In this document: piece after piece, positions 6,864 through 15,822 of the stretch | Layout of the letters: each line of letters opens with the position of its first letter | Position numbering within the stretch: position 1 is the first letter of the stretch | Assembly: GCA_900553355.1 (NCBI GenBank) | Contig: USDK01000052.1 | Span: forward strand, 1-18,055 | Length of the DNA: 18,055 nt | Origin: an uncultured Lachnospiraceae bacterium | Lineage (GTDB): Bacteria; Bacillota; Clostridia; Lachnospirales; Lachnospiraceae | Direction: 5' to 3' | The notes under the pieces: model-generated | The model's input: the letters and a program-made list of their open reading frames with translations, nothing else | What the model was told of the DNA's origin: nothing | Database searches by the model: none | Made by a program: the position numbers and the translations under genes

Positions 6864-8600
6864 ATGTCCAAGAAACGTATTGTACTGATCGTGTCTTCTC
6901 TGTCCGGAATATTTCTTCTTCTGGCCGGCGTCCTCTGGCTGTTTTTTCAGAGTGAGGACAAACGTTTTGAATCCTGTCTGACTTCTTTTTTCTGTCAGGA
7001 ACTGTCCGGCAATACTCTGACTCTTCATTATACTCTAAAAAATCCGCAGGCTTATGGCCTTGACAATGTTCCGGTTTCTCTTGGATCCTTTGGGATTAGT
7101 TCCAGCGACTACAGCGCCTCCCTGGAAAATACAATCCAGAGGATCTCTTCTTATGACCGAAGCCGTCTTTCCGAGGAAAATCAACTGACCTATGATGTCC
7201 TGCTGGAATACCTGGAAACATCTCTTGACAGTGCGCCTTACCTCTTATATGAAGAGCCTCTGACCCCTTTAACCGGCGTACAGTCCCAGCTTCCCATCCT
7301 GCTGTCGGAATATCCTTTTTACGACAACAACGACATAGACATTTATCTTGAACTGCTCTCACAGATACCGGCATACTTTACTTCTCTCCTGGAATTCGAG
7401 TCAGCAAAGTCCGAAGCCGGCCTGTTTATGCCTTCCTACTGCGTAGATACGATTCTGGAGGAATGCCGTGCATTTCTGGATCAGGGAGATGACTGTTATC
7501 TCTATGATACTTTCATCAGCCGTCTGGAAGAATTGAAGCTTTCTGATTCTGAAAAAAAGGAATACATAGATGCCCACAAATCTGCTATAGAATCTTCCGT
7601 TTTCCCAGCATATACCCTTTTGGCCGATGGGCTGAGCTCCATGGAAAATAACGGAATGAACCAGGAAGGCCTCTGCCATCTTCCCGGAGGGAAGGACTAC
7701 TATCAGGCTCTTACAGCCTCAGAAACCGGAAGCACCCGTACGATTCCAGAGCTCCAGGAACTGACAGTCCGGCAGATGAATGATGATCTGTCCGCCATGC
7801 AAAGAATTTATGCCTCCCTTCCAGAGGATCCATCCCTATCCTCCGATCTTATGAATCCTCAGGGAATCGCTTTTGAAGAATCAAACCCTGCCGCAATTTT
7901 ATCCGGACTGGAAGGGAAACTGTCCGATGATTTTCCCTCTTCTCCGGATGTATCGGTAAAAATCAAATACGTGCAGGAATCTATGGAAGAATATCTAAGT
8001 CCCGCCTTTTATATGATTCCTCCGATCGACCATTCTTCTGATAATGTCATCTATATCAACCGGGGACATATGCCGGACGATCTGACACTTTTTACAACTC
8101 TGGCTCACGAAGGCTATCCTGGTCATTTATACCAGACTGTCTACTATGCCTCCCAGGATCCGCCTCCTGTAAGAAGTCTTCTGAATTATGGAGGCTATAC
8201 CGAAGGATGGGCAACCTACAGCGAGATGATCAGCTACTACTACGCCCCCATTTCCAAAGAACAGGCTACTCTGTTTCAGAAAAACAGTTCCCTGATCCTT
8301 GGTCTGTATGCCCTGGCCGATATGGGAATCCATTATGACGGCTGGTCTCTTGCAGATACTGTTGTCTTCTTCCAGAGCTATGGGATCACTGACACTAACA
8401 CGATTCAGGACATCTATGAACTGATTGTGGCAGACCCTGCCAATTACCTGAAATACTACATCGGCTACCTGGAATTTCTGGAACTAAAAAAGGATGCCAT
8501 TGACGCCTGGGGAAAGGATTTTTCACAAATCCGCTTCCACCAGGAGGTCCTGACCCTCGGTCCGGCATCCTTTGATCTGCTCCGTGATTACATGTTCTGA
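6864..8600 (+). CDS. Membrane-anchored DUF885 protein, putative zinc metallohydrolase
   Basis: The 578-aa protein has one N-terminal membrane segment (about residues 5-28) with a Lys/Arg-rich start, so the body is probably extracytoplasmic. The DUF885 signature is intact: HEGYPGH at 415-421 within TLAHEGYPGHLYQ, and EGWA near 447-450 (GGYTEGWATYSEM), with MIPPIDHSSDNVIYIN before it. HExxxGH plus a downstream Glu resembles a zinc peptidase active site; some DUF885 members have been treated as peptidases, but the substrate here is unknown. AAAGGA lies 5 nt before the ATG. The gene is divergent from the response regulator and converges on the lipoprotein gene with only 4 bp between stops. I see no clear own promoter in the 92-bp divergent gap. 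Confidence 0.9.
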   Translation: MSKKRIVLIVSSLSGIFLLLAGVLWLFFQSEDKRFESCLTSFFCQELSGNTLTLHYTLKNPQAYGLDNVPVSLGSFGISSSDYSASLENTIQRISSYDRSRLSEENQLTYDVLLEYLETSLDSAPYLLYEEPLTPLTGVQSQLPILLSEYPFYDNNDIDIYLELLSQIPAYFTSLLEFESAKSEAGLFMPSYCVDTILEECRAFLDQGDDCYLYDTFISRLEELKLSDSEKKEYIDAHKSAIESSVFPAYTLLADGLSSMENNGMNQEGLCHLPGGKDYYQALTASETGSTRTIPELQELTVRQMNDDLSAMQRIYASLPEDPSLSSDLMNPQGIAFEESNPAAILSGLEGKLSDDFPSSPDVSVKIKYVQESMEEYLSPAFYMIPPIDHSSDNVIYINRGHMPDDLTLFTTLAHEGYPGHLYQTVYYASQDPPPVRSLLNYGGYTEGWATYSEMISYYYAPISKEQATLFQKNSSLILGLYALADMGIHYDGWSLADTVVFFQSYGITDTNTIQDIYELIVADPANYLKYYIGYLEFLELKKDAIDAWGKDFSQIRFHQEVLTLGPASFDLLRDYMF

Positions 8601-8604
8601 TTTC

Positions 8605-9231
8605 TTACTGGGGCATCATGGTTTCTGCGATTTTCTGCATATCCGCATCGCTGATTCCATATGCCCCGTCGCTGTCCTGGGCAACCGTGATCTCAATGGT
8701 CTCCGGATCTGAATATTCGATCCCGTCCATTGCTCTTTTCATACTTTCATTCAGCACCTGTGCAAAGCCTTCCGGTGTAGACGGATCTGTCCCCTGTTCC
8801 AGCATTTCAGTCGTCACATCTGAGGAGTGCTGCTCTACAGTCTGATATACATTGGAAGGTTCGATCGTTACCGGCACCGTAAAACTTCCGTCATCATTTT
8901 CCTTAGCTTCTCCTACTTCATAATGCATCAGCTTGTCCAGTTCCGTAAGGCTATTGGCATAAGCTTCTTTGCCTTCTTCCGTAATCCCGTCAAAGTCTGT
9001 AAATTCTGCATCTACCTGTTCCTGTCTGCTCTTTTCAATCTCCGCTTTTGCATCATCCACAGAAATATCCCGGAAATCGGCATATTCTTCGTATTCTCCC
9101 TGATAATTGGCATCCAGCACGCTTTTCACATAGCCGGATGCATCAAACGGCTCCGCACTGCCACAGCCATTTAAAAAAAGTCCTGCCGCCAACATCACTG
9201 CCATAAAGATACCTGTTTTTCTCTTCTTCAT
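8605..9231 (-). CDS. Lipoprotein of unknown function
   Basis: A signal peptide with lipobox LNGC (Cys23 in FLNGCGSAEPF) marks a 208-aa surface lipoprotein. The mature part is acidic and mostly helical by composition (YVKSVLDANYQGEYEEYADF, EMLEQGTDPSTPEGFAQVLN). It is reminiscent of small Firmicutes lipoproteins of DUF5105/DUF4878 style, but I cannot assign a family firmly. AGGAGGAAAGAAA precedes the ATG, a strong ribosome site. It begins 65 bp after the spmB stop on the same strand. A weak TGGAAA-16-TATACA lies in that gap, so either readthrough or its own promoter is possible. It converges with the DUF885 gene with no hairpin terminator visible between them. Confidence 0.75.
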   Translation of the reverse strand: MKKRKTGIFMAVMLAAGLFLNGCGSAEPFDASGYVKSVLDANYQGEYEEYADFRDISVDDAKAEIEKSRQEQVDAEFTDFDGITEEGKEAYANSLTELDKLMHYEVGEAKENDDGSFTVPVTIEPSNVYQTVEQHSSDVTTEMLEQGTDPSTPEGFAQVLNESMKRAMDGIEYSDPETIEITVAQDSDGAYGISDADMQKIAETMMPQ

Positions 9232-9296
9232 TTTCTTTCCTCCTCATCGGTTGTCCAGTTGTATATTTTTAATTTACCATATTTCCAGTGCAGCCG

Positions 9297-9821
9297 CTAC
9301 ATTTTCCCTGCAAGAACCACGCTGGCCATAAGTCCTGCAATTGTGGCTATAAGAGCTCCTGTAAGCGTATAACGCGTTTTTGTAATTTTAGCTGTCATAA
9401 AATAGACACTCATGGTATAGAAAATCGTCTCTGTACAGCACATGCTGATAGATGCGGCAAGACCTATAAAGGAATCTGTACCGAATTCTTTGTAAAGGTC
9501 AAGCAAAAGCCCGGTAGCCGCTGATGAGGAAAACATTTTTACCAAAGACAGCGGAACCAGTTCGCCTGGAAATCCAATCTGTCCGGAAAATTTCCCGATC
9601 AGATCTGCCAGAAAATCAAGGAATCCGGATGCTCTTAAGATTCCCACAGCTACCATCAGTCCGATCAGCGTAGGCATAATTTTAATCACCGTCAGAAATC
9701 CTTCTTTTGCTCCTTTAATAAAGGTGTCATACACTTTTACGCCTCTTAATATTCCAAAAGCGATAATCCCCAGAATCATAAAGGGCACGATCAGATCCGT
9801 TACATACAGAAAAAGTTTCAT
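9297..9821 (-). CDS. spmB: Spore maturation protein B
   Basis: A hydrophobic protein of about 174 aa with the SpmB/nucleoside-recognition (Gate) pattern: LYVTDLIVPFMILGIIAFGI, KVYDTFIKGAKEGF, IMPTLIGLMVAVGILRASG, SLVKMFSSSAATGLLLDL, and SMCCTETIFYTMSVYF. SpmA and SpmB are needed for proper spore core dehydration in Bacillus. The chosen ATG at 9821 gives the usual family N-terminus (MKLFLYV). An ATG at 9848 would add nine mostly charged residues (MKYYKKRYD), and neither start has a good ribosome site. The gene points away from the MATE gene and is separated from spmA by about 1.6 kb, although the two are normally adjacent. Confidence 0.9.
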   Translation of the reverse strand: MKLFLYVTDLIVPFMILGIIAFGILRGVKVYDTFIKGAKEGFLTVIKIMPTLIGLMVAVGILRASGFLDFLADLIGKFSGQIGFPGELVPLSLVKMFSSSAATGLLLDLYKEFGTDSFIGLAASISMCCTETIFYTMSVYFMTAKITKTRYTLTGALIATIAGLMASVVLAGKM

Positions 9822-9887
9822 GTCATATCTCTTTTTATAGTACTTCATTCTATATATATGAGAATTTCTTCTTCTATATGTATATGA

Positions 9888-9916
9888 TTGAAAATCTTTC
9901 TGGAAAGGGCTATACT
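9888..9916 (+). promoter_or_regulatory. SigA promoter of the MATE gene
   Basis: TTGAAA (9888-9893), 17-nt spacer, TATACT (9911-9916), placed 33 bp before the MATE start codon. Upstream, 9849-9887 is rich in TATA/CATATA steps that may hold the divergent spmB promoter, but I cannot define one. Confidence 0.75.
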
Positions 9917-9949
9917 GCTAATTAGAATTTTTGAAATGTGGTGATTTTT

Positions 9950-11332
9950 ATGGAACATACAACTGCAGAAAAACGAGATTTCAGCGTGGGAAGCGTCTCT
10001 GCTGCCATCCTGAGGCTGGCTCTCCCCATGACCCTGGCCCAGCTGATCAACGTTTTATACAGTGTTGTAGACCGTATCTATATCGGACATCTTCCGCACA
10101 CTTCTACGGAAGCTCTGACCGGTATCGGACTGACGCTTCCTGTCATAACCATTGTCACTGCTTTTGCTAATCTGGTCGGAACGGGCGGTGCGCCTCTCTT
10201 CTCTATGGCAAGAGGCCGTCAGGACCCTAAGGCGGCCGAAGATATCATGGGAACTTCCTTTTCTCTGCTTCTGGTCTTAGGTGTGATCCTTGCAGTTTTA
10301 TGTTATCTATTTAAAGAACCTTTGTTGTACCTGTTCGGCGCCAGCGATACCACCTACTCTTATGCAGATGCTTACCTGTCCATCTATCTTCTGGGAACGG
10401 TCTTTGTCATGGTCAGTCTGGGTATGAATAGCTTCATCAATGCCCAGGGCTTTGGGATTATGGGAATGCTGACTGTCTCCATCGGAGCGGTACTGAACCT
10501 GATCCTGGATCCTATCCTGATTTTCGGTTTTAAGATGGGTATCCGCGGCGCAGCTATTGCAACGGTTATCTCCCAGATGGTTTCTGCCGTATGGGTCTTT
10601 CGGTTTTTGACAGGGAAAAAGGCGCTGATCACTTTATCCAGAAAGGCCATGCGTATAAAATCACAGCTGGTAAAGGATATCACTACCCTTGGATTGTCTG
10701 GTTTTATTATGTCTGTCACCAATGGATCTGTTCAGATTATCTGCAATGCTACTCTACAGAATTACGGTGGAGATTTATATGTAGGAATCATGACAGTTAT
10801 CAATTCTGTGAGGGAAATAGTAAACATTCCGGTCAATGGCTTTACAAGCAGTGCTCAGCCTGTCATGAGCTTTAACTATGGTGCGAAAAAATATGACCGT
10901 GTTAAAAATGCAATCCGTTTCATGACCATATTCTGTATCGTGTTCACCTTGATTATCTGGGCATTAATCTTTTTCTTCCCACATTTTTTCATCCAGGTAT
11001 TCAACAGCGATGCATCGCTTCTGGAAAAGGGGATTCCTTCCCTGCATATTTACTTTTTCGGTATTTTCATGATGGCTCTGCAGTTCTCGGGTCAGTCTAC
11101 TTTTGTAGCCCTTGGTTATTCCAGGCATGCCATCTTTTTCTCTCTGCTCAGAAAGGCCATTATCGTCATTCCCCTGACTCTGTGGCTCCCCACTGTGGCG
11201 GGGCTTGGCACCACCGGCGTTTTCCTGGCAGAGCCTATTTCCAACTTTATTGGGGGAACCGCCTGCTTTATAACCATGATCATGACGGTATGGCGAAAAC
11301 TTGGACGGTCCTCTTCTGGTTCCGCCGCCTGA
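9950..11332 (+). CDS. MATE-family multidrug/cation efflux transporter
   Basis: The 460-aa polytopic protein has about 12 membrane segments in two MatE repeats (LRLALPMTLAQLINVLYSVV ... and ITTLGLSGFIMSVTNGSVQI ...). Typical family features are GTGGAPLFSMARGR near the first repeat and FTSSAQPVMSFNYGAKKYD in the second. Transporters of this family use H+ or Na+ antiport to export drugs or metabolites; the substrate is unknown. A GTG at 9938 is possible, but GGTGAT, matching the anti-Shine-Dalgarno complement, lies 5 nt before ATG 9950, so I use that start. The gene sits between the divergently placed spmB and spmA and ends in a strong hairpin terminator. Confidence 0.93.
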   Translation: MEHTTAEKRDFSVGSVSAAILRLALPMTLAQLINVLYSVVDRIYIGHLPHTSTEALTGIGLTLPVITIVTAFANLVGTGGAPLFSMARGRQDPKAAEDIMGTSFSLLLVLGVILAVLCYLFKEPLLYLFGASDTTYSYADAYLSIYLLGTVFVMVSLGMNSFINAQGFGIMGMLTVSIGAVLNLILDPILIFGFKMGIRGAAIATVISQMVSAVWVFRFLTGKKALITLSRKAMRIKSQLVKDITTLGLSGFIMSVTNGSVQIICNATLQNYGGDLYVGIMTVINSVREIVNIPVNGFTSSAQPVMSFNYGAKKYDRVKNAIRFMTIFCIVFTLIIWALIFFFPHFFIQVFNSDASLLEKGIPSLHIYFFGIFMMALQFSGQSTFVALGYSRHAIFFSLLRKAIIVIPLTLWLPTVAGLGTTGVFLAEPISNFIGGTACFITMIMTVWRKLGRSSSGSAA

Positions 11333-11344
11333 TTCCGGATTCTA

Positions 11345-11393
11345 AAAAGACTCCTGCCTGCATATAATGCAAGAAAAAGGCAGGAGTCTTTTC
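11345..11393 (+). terminator. MATE terminator hairpin that encloses the spmA ribosome site
   Basis: Perfect 15-bp arms AAAAGACTCCTGCCT (11345-11359) and AGGCAGGAGTCTTTT (11378-11392) flank an 18-nt loop. The 3' arm ends in four T and then CT, so termination is plausible but the T-run is short. The AGGAG used by spmA (11382-11386) is inside the 3' arm, so read-through message would hide it. Confidence 0.75.
11361..11368 (+). promoter_or_regulatory. Possible spmA -10 element in the hairpin loop
   Basis: The loop contains CATATAAT, which includes a perfect TATAAT and matches 7 of 8 positions of the SigE -10 consensus of Bacillus (CATACAnT). The -35 region is weak for both SigA (TTCTAA at 17 nt) and SigE. 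A transcript starting here would lack the 5' arm and expose the ribosome site. The boxes are seen; promoter activity is inference. Confidence 0.3.
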
Positions 11394-11394
11394 T

Positions 11395-12000
11395 ATGCTC
11401 AATTATCTCTGGGCCAGTATGATTCTTGTAGGAATCATTTATGCCTCTTTTACCGGACGAATCCCTGATATCACCAATGCCGCTATCGACTCATCCAAGG
11501 AAGCTGTCTCTTTGTGCATTACCATGATAGGAGTCCTGTCGATGTGGATGGGGCTGATGAAAATCGCCGAATGCGGCGGCATGATTGCCTCCGCCTCCAG
11601 AAGGCTACGTCCACTCATTCGTTTTCTATTTCCCAATCTTCCGGCCGGACATTCCTCCGAGGAATATATTATCACAAATTTTATCGCCAACCTTCTTGGC
11701 CTTGGCTGGGCTGCCACTCCTGCCGGATTAAAGGCAATGGAGGAGCTGGAAAAGCTGGAAGATGACAGGCGCAAGGGACGCCTTCCAGGACCTGTCCGCA
11801 GGCAGGGCATTGCCAGTAATGAGATGTGTACCTTCCTCATCATCAACATCTCCTCCCTGCAGCTGATTCCTGTAAATGTTATCGCCTATCGGAGCCAGTA
11901 TGGCAGCGTAAATCCGGCAGCGATTGTCGGAGCCGGGATTCTGGCGACAACAGTGAGCACCCTTGCAGCAGTTGTGTTTTGTAAGATGATGGACCGCTGA
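11395..12000 (+). CDS. spmA: Spore maturation protein A
   Basis: The 201-aa membrane protein has the SpmA/Gate-domain pattern: MLNYLWASMILVGIIYASFTG, AAIDSSKEAVSLCITMIGVL, MWMGLMKIAECGGMI, NFIANLLGLGWAATPAGLKA, and a C-terminal membrane segment. It acts with SpmB in late sporulation; in B. subtilis the spm genes lie with dacB in a SigE-controlled operon. AGGAG is 8 nt before the ATG but is buried in the hairpin that ends the MATE transcript. It converges with the AI-2E gene, with 31 bp between stops. Confidence 0.92.
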   Translation: MLNYLWASMILVGIIYASFTGRIPDITNAAIDSSKEAVSLCITMIGVLSMWMGLMKIAECGGMIASASRRLRPLIRFLFPNLPAGHSSEEYIITNFIANLLGLGWAATPAGLKAMEELEKLEDDRRKGRLPGPVRRQGIASNEMCTFLIINISSLQLIPVNVIAYRSQYGSVNPAAIVGAGILATTVSTLAAVVFCKMMDR

Positions 12001-12031
12001 AAAAATTTTTAGGAAAGATTTCAGTGCTTTA

Positions 12032-13192
12032 CTATTCAATATCCTCCGGATCCATCCTTTTCTGCTTCAGTTTCAGATATACCACTTCCCGGAATAAAGC
12101 GTATACCACAGATACGATCGGAATAAAAATTAACATTCCCACAATTCCCATCAGGCTTCCGCCGATGCTGACCGCAGCCAGTACCCAGATAGACGGAAGA
12201 CCTACCGATCCTCCTACCACATGTGGATAGATCAGATTCCCTTCAATCTGCTGCAGCACCAGGAATAACACAATGAAGCCCAGAGCCTGTACCGGATTCA
12301 CCATGAAGATCAGGAATGCTCCGATCACACATCCGATAAATGCACCAAAAATGGGAATCAACGCTGTAAATGCGATCACCACGCCTACCAGCAGCGCATA
12401 AGGAAGCCGGAAAATGGACATGGCCACCACGAACATCGTTCCCAGGATCACTGCTTCCACACACTGACCGGTTAAAAAGCTGGAAAAGGTCTTATACGTC
12501 AGAGAAAATATTTCCAAAGCCGCTTCCGCTTTCCCCTTTTTTACAAAAGCAAACAAAACGCGTTTACACTGCCTTGTCAGCTTTTCTTTTTGAAGCAGGA
12601 TGTAAAGTGCGAACACAAAAGCAATAAAGAATGTGGTCAGTCCACTTACAATACTTCTTGCTGCCGTAATCGTAGAACTCAAAACATCGCCGGCTCCCTG
12701 GGTAAAGAAATTAATTCCCGTATCCATGATCCGGTTCCAGTCAAATTCCAGACTATTGATCCATGATATCATATCCGGATTGTCCCGGAACATTCCTATA
12801 GCCCAGCTTTGGAGCTTTGGAATGAATGCCTGGATATTTTTTCCAAGATTTACGAAAGTTTCTCCCAGTTGAGGGATCAGCACCAGCATCACCAGCGCGA
12901 TCACACCGATCACAAAACACAATACCAGAAGCATACTGACCGGCCGTGCGATCTTTTTTACATATTTATGGTCTTTGATCCGGTCCGGATTGAAGAGGTG
13001 CCTTTGAATAAAATTCATCGGCACATTCAATACAAAAGCGATTGCTCCTCCAAGAATAAAAGGAAAAATCACATGGACCACAAAACTGATCACTTTTAAA
13101 ATAATATCATATCTCCAGAAGCACAGTACTACAAAAGCTGCAAATACAATAAGTCCTCTGATTCTTTTTACCGTTTCATGGTTAAATTCCAT
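12032..13192 (-). CDS. AI-2E-family transporter (DUF20/PerM-like permease)
   Basis: The 386-aa protein has paired N-terminal membrane segments, a soluble central part (about residues 110-160), and a long C-terminal membrane region. The latter contains the family core (FAFVLYILLQKEKL-like loop, LLVGVVIAFTALIPIFGAFIG, QQIEGNLIYPHVVGGSVGLP, SIGGSLMGIVGMLIFIP). The family name is historical; members move various solutes or ions and the substrate here is unknown. It starts 11 bp after the P-type ATPase stop, so it is very likely co-transcribed and shares the riboswitch control, which hints at a role in metal or ion balance (inference). Confidence 0.9.
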   Translation of the reverse strand: MEFNHETVKRIRGLIVFAAFVVLCFWRYDIILKVISFVVHVIFPFILGGAIAFVLNVPMNFIQRHLFNPDRIKDHKYVKKIARPVSMLLVLCFVIGVIALVMLVLIPQLGETFVNLGKNIQAFIPKLQSWAIGMFRDNPDMISWINSLEFDWNRIMDTGINFFTQGAGDVLSSTITAARSIVSGLTTFFIAFVFALYILLQKEKLTRQCKRVLFAFVKKGKAEAALEIFSLTYKTFSSFLTGQCVEAVILGTMFVVAMSIFRLPYALLVGVVIAFTALIPIFGAFIGCVIGAFLIFMVNPVQALGFIVLFLVLQQIEGNLIYPHVVGGSVGLPSIWVLAAVSIGGSLMGIVGMLIFIPIVSVVYALFREVVYLKLKQKRMDPEDIE

Positions 13193-13203
13193 ATTTCATC
13201 ATC

Positions 13204-15747
13204 CTATTTGATATGTTCTCTGATCCATTTCATCAGCTGGATAATCGGAAGGTTCAAAAGTGCCAGTCCGTATACCATCAGCAGATGGATTCCATCCAGA
13301 GTCTGTACGCTGAACAGATTATGCAGTCCCGGGATCATCAATACGCCTGTGATCAGGAGCAGTCCCAGTACAAAAGCACCAATCAGATAAATATTATTGA
13401 AAAATTTGTTTGTAAAGATAACTGGTTTATTGGACTTACAGTTAAATCCATGTACCAGCCTGGATGTACACAATGTTCCAAAGGCCATAGTACTTCCAAG
13501 CAGGCTGCCGCTCTCATTCAAACCGATCAGAAATGCGATCGTCGTCATGGCTCCGATACACAGTCCTTCTGTTCCAATCCGCATCAGATAATCCTTTGTC
13601 AGGATAGATTCGTTAATCGGACGTGGTTTTTCTTCCATGACATCCCTGGAATGCGGCTCCAGTCCCAGCGCAATGGCCGGGAGACTATCTGTCAGCAGGT
13701 TGATAAACAGCAGATGTACCGGTGCAAACGGAACCGGAAGTCCTACGATAGATGCAAACAATACCGTAAGGATTGCTCCAAAGTTTCCTGACAACAGGAA
13801 CTGAATGGAGAACTTGATATTGCGGTACAGGTTACGTCCATTTTCTACCGCTTTTACGATCGTTGCAAAGTTATCGTCTGTCAGGACCATGGCTGCTGCA
13901 TCTTTGGAAACTTCTGTTCCGGTGATTCCCATCGCCACACCGATATTTGCCTGTTTCAGAGCCGGTGCGTCATTCACACCGTCTCCTGTCATGGCAACAA
14001 TATTACCTCTGTCCTGCCATGCACGGACGATACGGATCTTATGTTCCGGTGACACACGGGCATATACAGAAATATTCGGAACAAACTCCTGCAGTTCTTC
14101 ATCTGACATATTTTCAATCACAGATCCTTCACAGGCCTCAGACTCATCTTTCAGAATGCCAATACGCTTTGCAATCGCTGCTGCAGTCACCTTATGGTCC
14201 CCGGTGATCATGATCGGCTTAATTCCAGCTTCAATACATTCCGCAACTGCCGCTTTTGATTCTTCTCTCGGCGGATCCATCATCGCGATCAGACCAAGGA
14301 AGGTAAGGTCGTTTTCATCATCCAGCGTAATTTCTCTGTCTGTCTCAATCTCTTTATATGCAAATGCCAGTACACGCAGACCGTCTTTGGAAAACTCCAT
14401 ATTCTTTGCTTCGATCTGTGCTTTTTTCTCCTCTGTCATCGGCTCTACAACTTCACCGGAACGGATATGAGTCATTCTCGTCAGGAGAACATCCACAGCG
14501 CCTTTGACCACCATGGTATGCTTTCCGTCCAGGATATGCGCTGTAGACATTAATTTTCTGTCGCTGTCAAATGGAATCTCTGACTTTCTCTCATATACGT
14601 CACGGACTTCAAGCGCCTCTCTTCCCAGCTTGCTTCCCAGGTTGATCAAAGCGGTCTCTGTTGGATCTCCGATCTCCTGTCCATCTGTATTTGTAGAATC
14701 ATTACAGAGGATACTGAAGTTTAACAGGCGTTCCTGATTCGCATCGTTCAGATCAATTTCAGCAGCCGGTATTCTTTTTCCGTCTACATAATAATCCTCC
14801 ACTGTCATCTTATTCTGTGTCAACGTTCCAGTTTTATCGGAACAGATGATAGATACGCTTCCAAGACCTTCTACTGCCTGGAGCTTACGGATGATGGCAT
14901 GCTCCTTTGCCATCTTCTGTGTACCGAAAGATAGCACAATCGTTACAATGGAACTTAACGCCTCTGGGATGGCTGCTACTGCAAGTGCAACTGCGAATAA
15001 GAACGCATCACCTGGCTGATCTCCTCTGAAAATACTGATGCCAAATAAGATCGCACAGAAAATGATAATAAGGATTGAAAGCTTTTTCCCGAAATCATCC
15101 AGGTTGACCTGAAGAGGCGTCCGCTTCTCAGATGTATTTTTCAACAGACTGGCAATCTTTCCTACCTCTGTTCCCATACCAATGCTGGTAACATCAAACG
15201 CGCCTCGTCCATAGGTAACAAAGCTTCCGGAGAATACGCGGTTTGTCTGATCTCCAAGTGCTGCCCCTTCCGGAACCTCATCCAGAGATTTTTCTACAGA
15301 TAAACTCTCTCCTGTAAGAGCACTTTCATCCACTTTCAGGCTGGCACATTCTACCAGCTTACCATCTGCCGGAACACAGTCTCCTGCCTCCAGGATCACC
15401 CGGTCGCCGATCGTTACCTCTCTGGACGGTATCTGTCTGAGTACTCCGTCACGGATAACCTTCGCCTCCGGCGCGGACATCTGCTTTAATGCATCCAATG
15501 ACTGCTCTGCCTTCAGCGTCTGCACCGTTCCCAGAATCGCATTCATGGTGATGACTACGAGAATTACAAGGGCACTCTCAAAGTCACCAAGAAATCCGGA
15601 TACGATTGCTGCAATAATCAGTATAATGACAAGAAAATCTTTATACTGCTCCAGAAATATCTGCAGCGTACTTTTCTTTTTCCCTTCTACCAGCTCATTA
15701 AATCCATATTTTTCCTGGTTTTGTCTGGCCTGTTCACTTGTTAGCAT
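13204..15747 (-). CDS. P2-type cation ATPase, probable Mn2+/Ca2+ exporter
   Basis: The 847-aa protein has the full P-type ATPase layout: an actuator loop TGES (145-148), a membrane-4 ion site PEAL (261-264), the phosphorylation site DKTGT with Asp304, KGA in the nucleotide domain, TGDH, and the hinge TGDGVNDAPAL. The six C-terminal membrane segments include NLLTDSLPAIALGLEP. The layout matches bacterial Ca2+-ATPases (SERCA/PMCA-like), which have PEGL where this has PEAL. The riboswitch-like leader points to Mn2+ export, as for YoaB-type ATPases of lactococci. The start is ATG 15747 with AGGAGAGGAG just upstream. A longer frame to 15810 runs through the terminator and is not used. Confidence 0.93.
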   Translation of the reverse strand: MLTSEQARQNQEKYGFNELVEGKKKSTLQIFLEQYKDFLVIILIIAAIVSGFLGDFESALVILVVITMNAILGTVQTLKAEQSLDALKQMSAPEAKVIRDGVLRQIPSREVTIGDRVILEAGDCVPADGKLVECASLKVDESALTGESLSVEKSLDEVPEGAALGDQTNRVFSGSFVTYGRGAFDVTSIGMGTEVGKIASLLKNTSEKRTPLQVNLDDFGKKLSILIIIFCAILFGISIFRGDQPGDAFLFAVALAVAAIPEALSSIVTIVLSFGTQKMAKEHAIIRKLQAVEGLGSVSIICSDKTGTLTQNKMTVEDYYVDGKRIPAAEIDLNDANQERLLNFSILCNDSTNTDGQEIGDPTETALINLGSKLGREALEVRDVYERKSEIPFDSDRKLMSTAHILDGKHTMVVKGAVDVLLTRMTHIRSGEVVEPMTEEKKAQIEAKNMEFSKDGLRVLAFAYKEIETDREITLDDENDLTFLGLIAMMDPPREESKAAVAECIEAGIKPIMITGDHKVTAAAIAKRIGILKDESEACEGSVIENMSDEELQEFVPNISVYARVSPEHKIRIVRAWQDRGNIVAMTGDGVNDAPALKQANIGVAMGITGTEVSKDAAAMVLTDDNFATIVKAVENGRNLYRNIKFSIQFLLSGNFGAILTVLFASIVGLPVPFAPVHLLFINLLTDSLPAIALGLEPHSRDVMEEKPRPINESILTKDYLMRIGTEGLCIGAMTTIAFLIGLNESGSLLGSTMAFGTLCTSRLVHGFNCKSNKPVIFTNKFFNNIYLIGAFVLGLLLITGVLMIPGLHNLFSVQTLDGIHLLMVYGLALLNLPIIQLMKWIREHIK

Positions 15748-15778
15748 ATGTTCTTCTCCTCTCCTTTTGCAATAGGAT

Positions 15779-15822
15779 AAAAAAAAGACCCCTATTGCAC
15801 AATTTTTCATGCAATAAAAGTC
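15779..15822 (-). terminator. Leader terminator of the P-type ATPase operon
   Basis: On the minus strand GACTTTTATTGCA (15810-15822) pairs along 13 positions, including three G-U, with TGCAATAGGGGTC (15787-15799). Eight T (15779-15786) follow at once. It lies between the aptamer and the ATPase start, and its 5' arm includes the 3' strand of the aptamer P1 stem, so the two structures exclude each other. Confidence 0.85.

Noticed and set aside
9849..9887. TATA/CATATA-rich stretch as a sporulation-sigma promoter of spmB
   Set aside because: Several CATATA-like steps occur, but no -35 with proper spacing stands out, so a specific promoter cannot be supported.
11997..12024. Weak hairpin CTGAAA/TTTCAG between the convergent spmA and AI-2E genes
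   Set aside because: Only about six A/T-rich pairs with a 16-nt loop; too weak to call a terminator, although the A/T runs in the loop could assist.
13213..14470. Long plus-strand open frames opposite the P-type ATPase
   Set aside because: They are antisense shadows of a well-conserved gene and resemble no protein family.
15748..15810. Longer start for the P-type ATPase, adding 21 residues
   Set aside because: The extension lies in the terminator and aptamer RNA, has no ribosome site, and the AGGAGAGGAG before ATG 15747 clearly marks the start.
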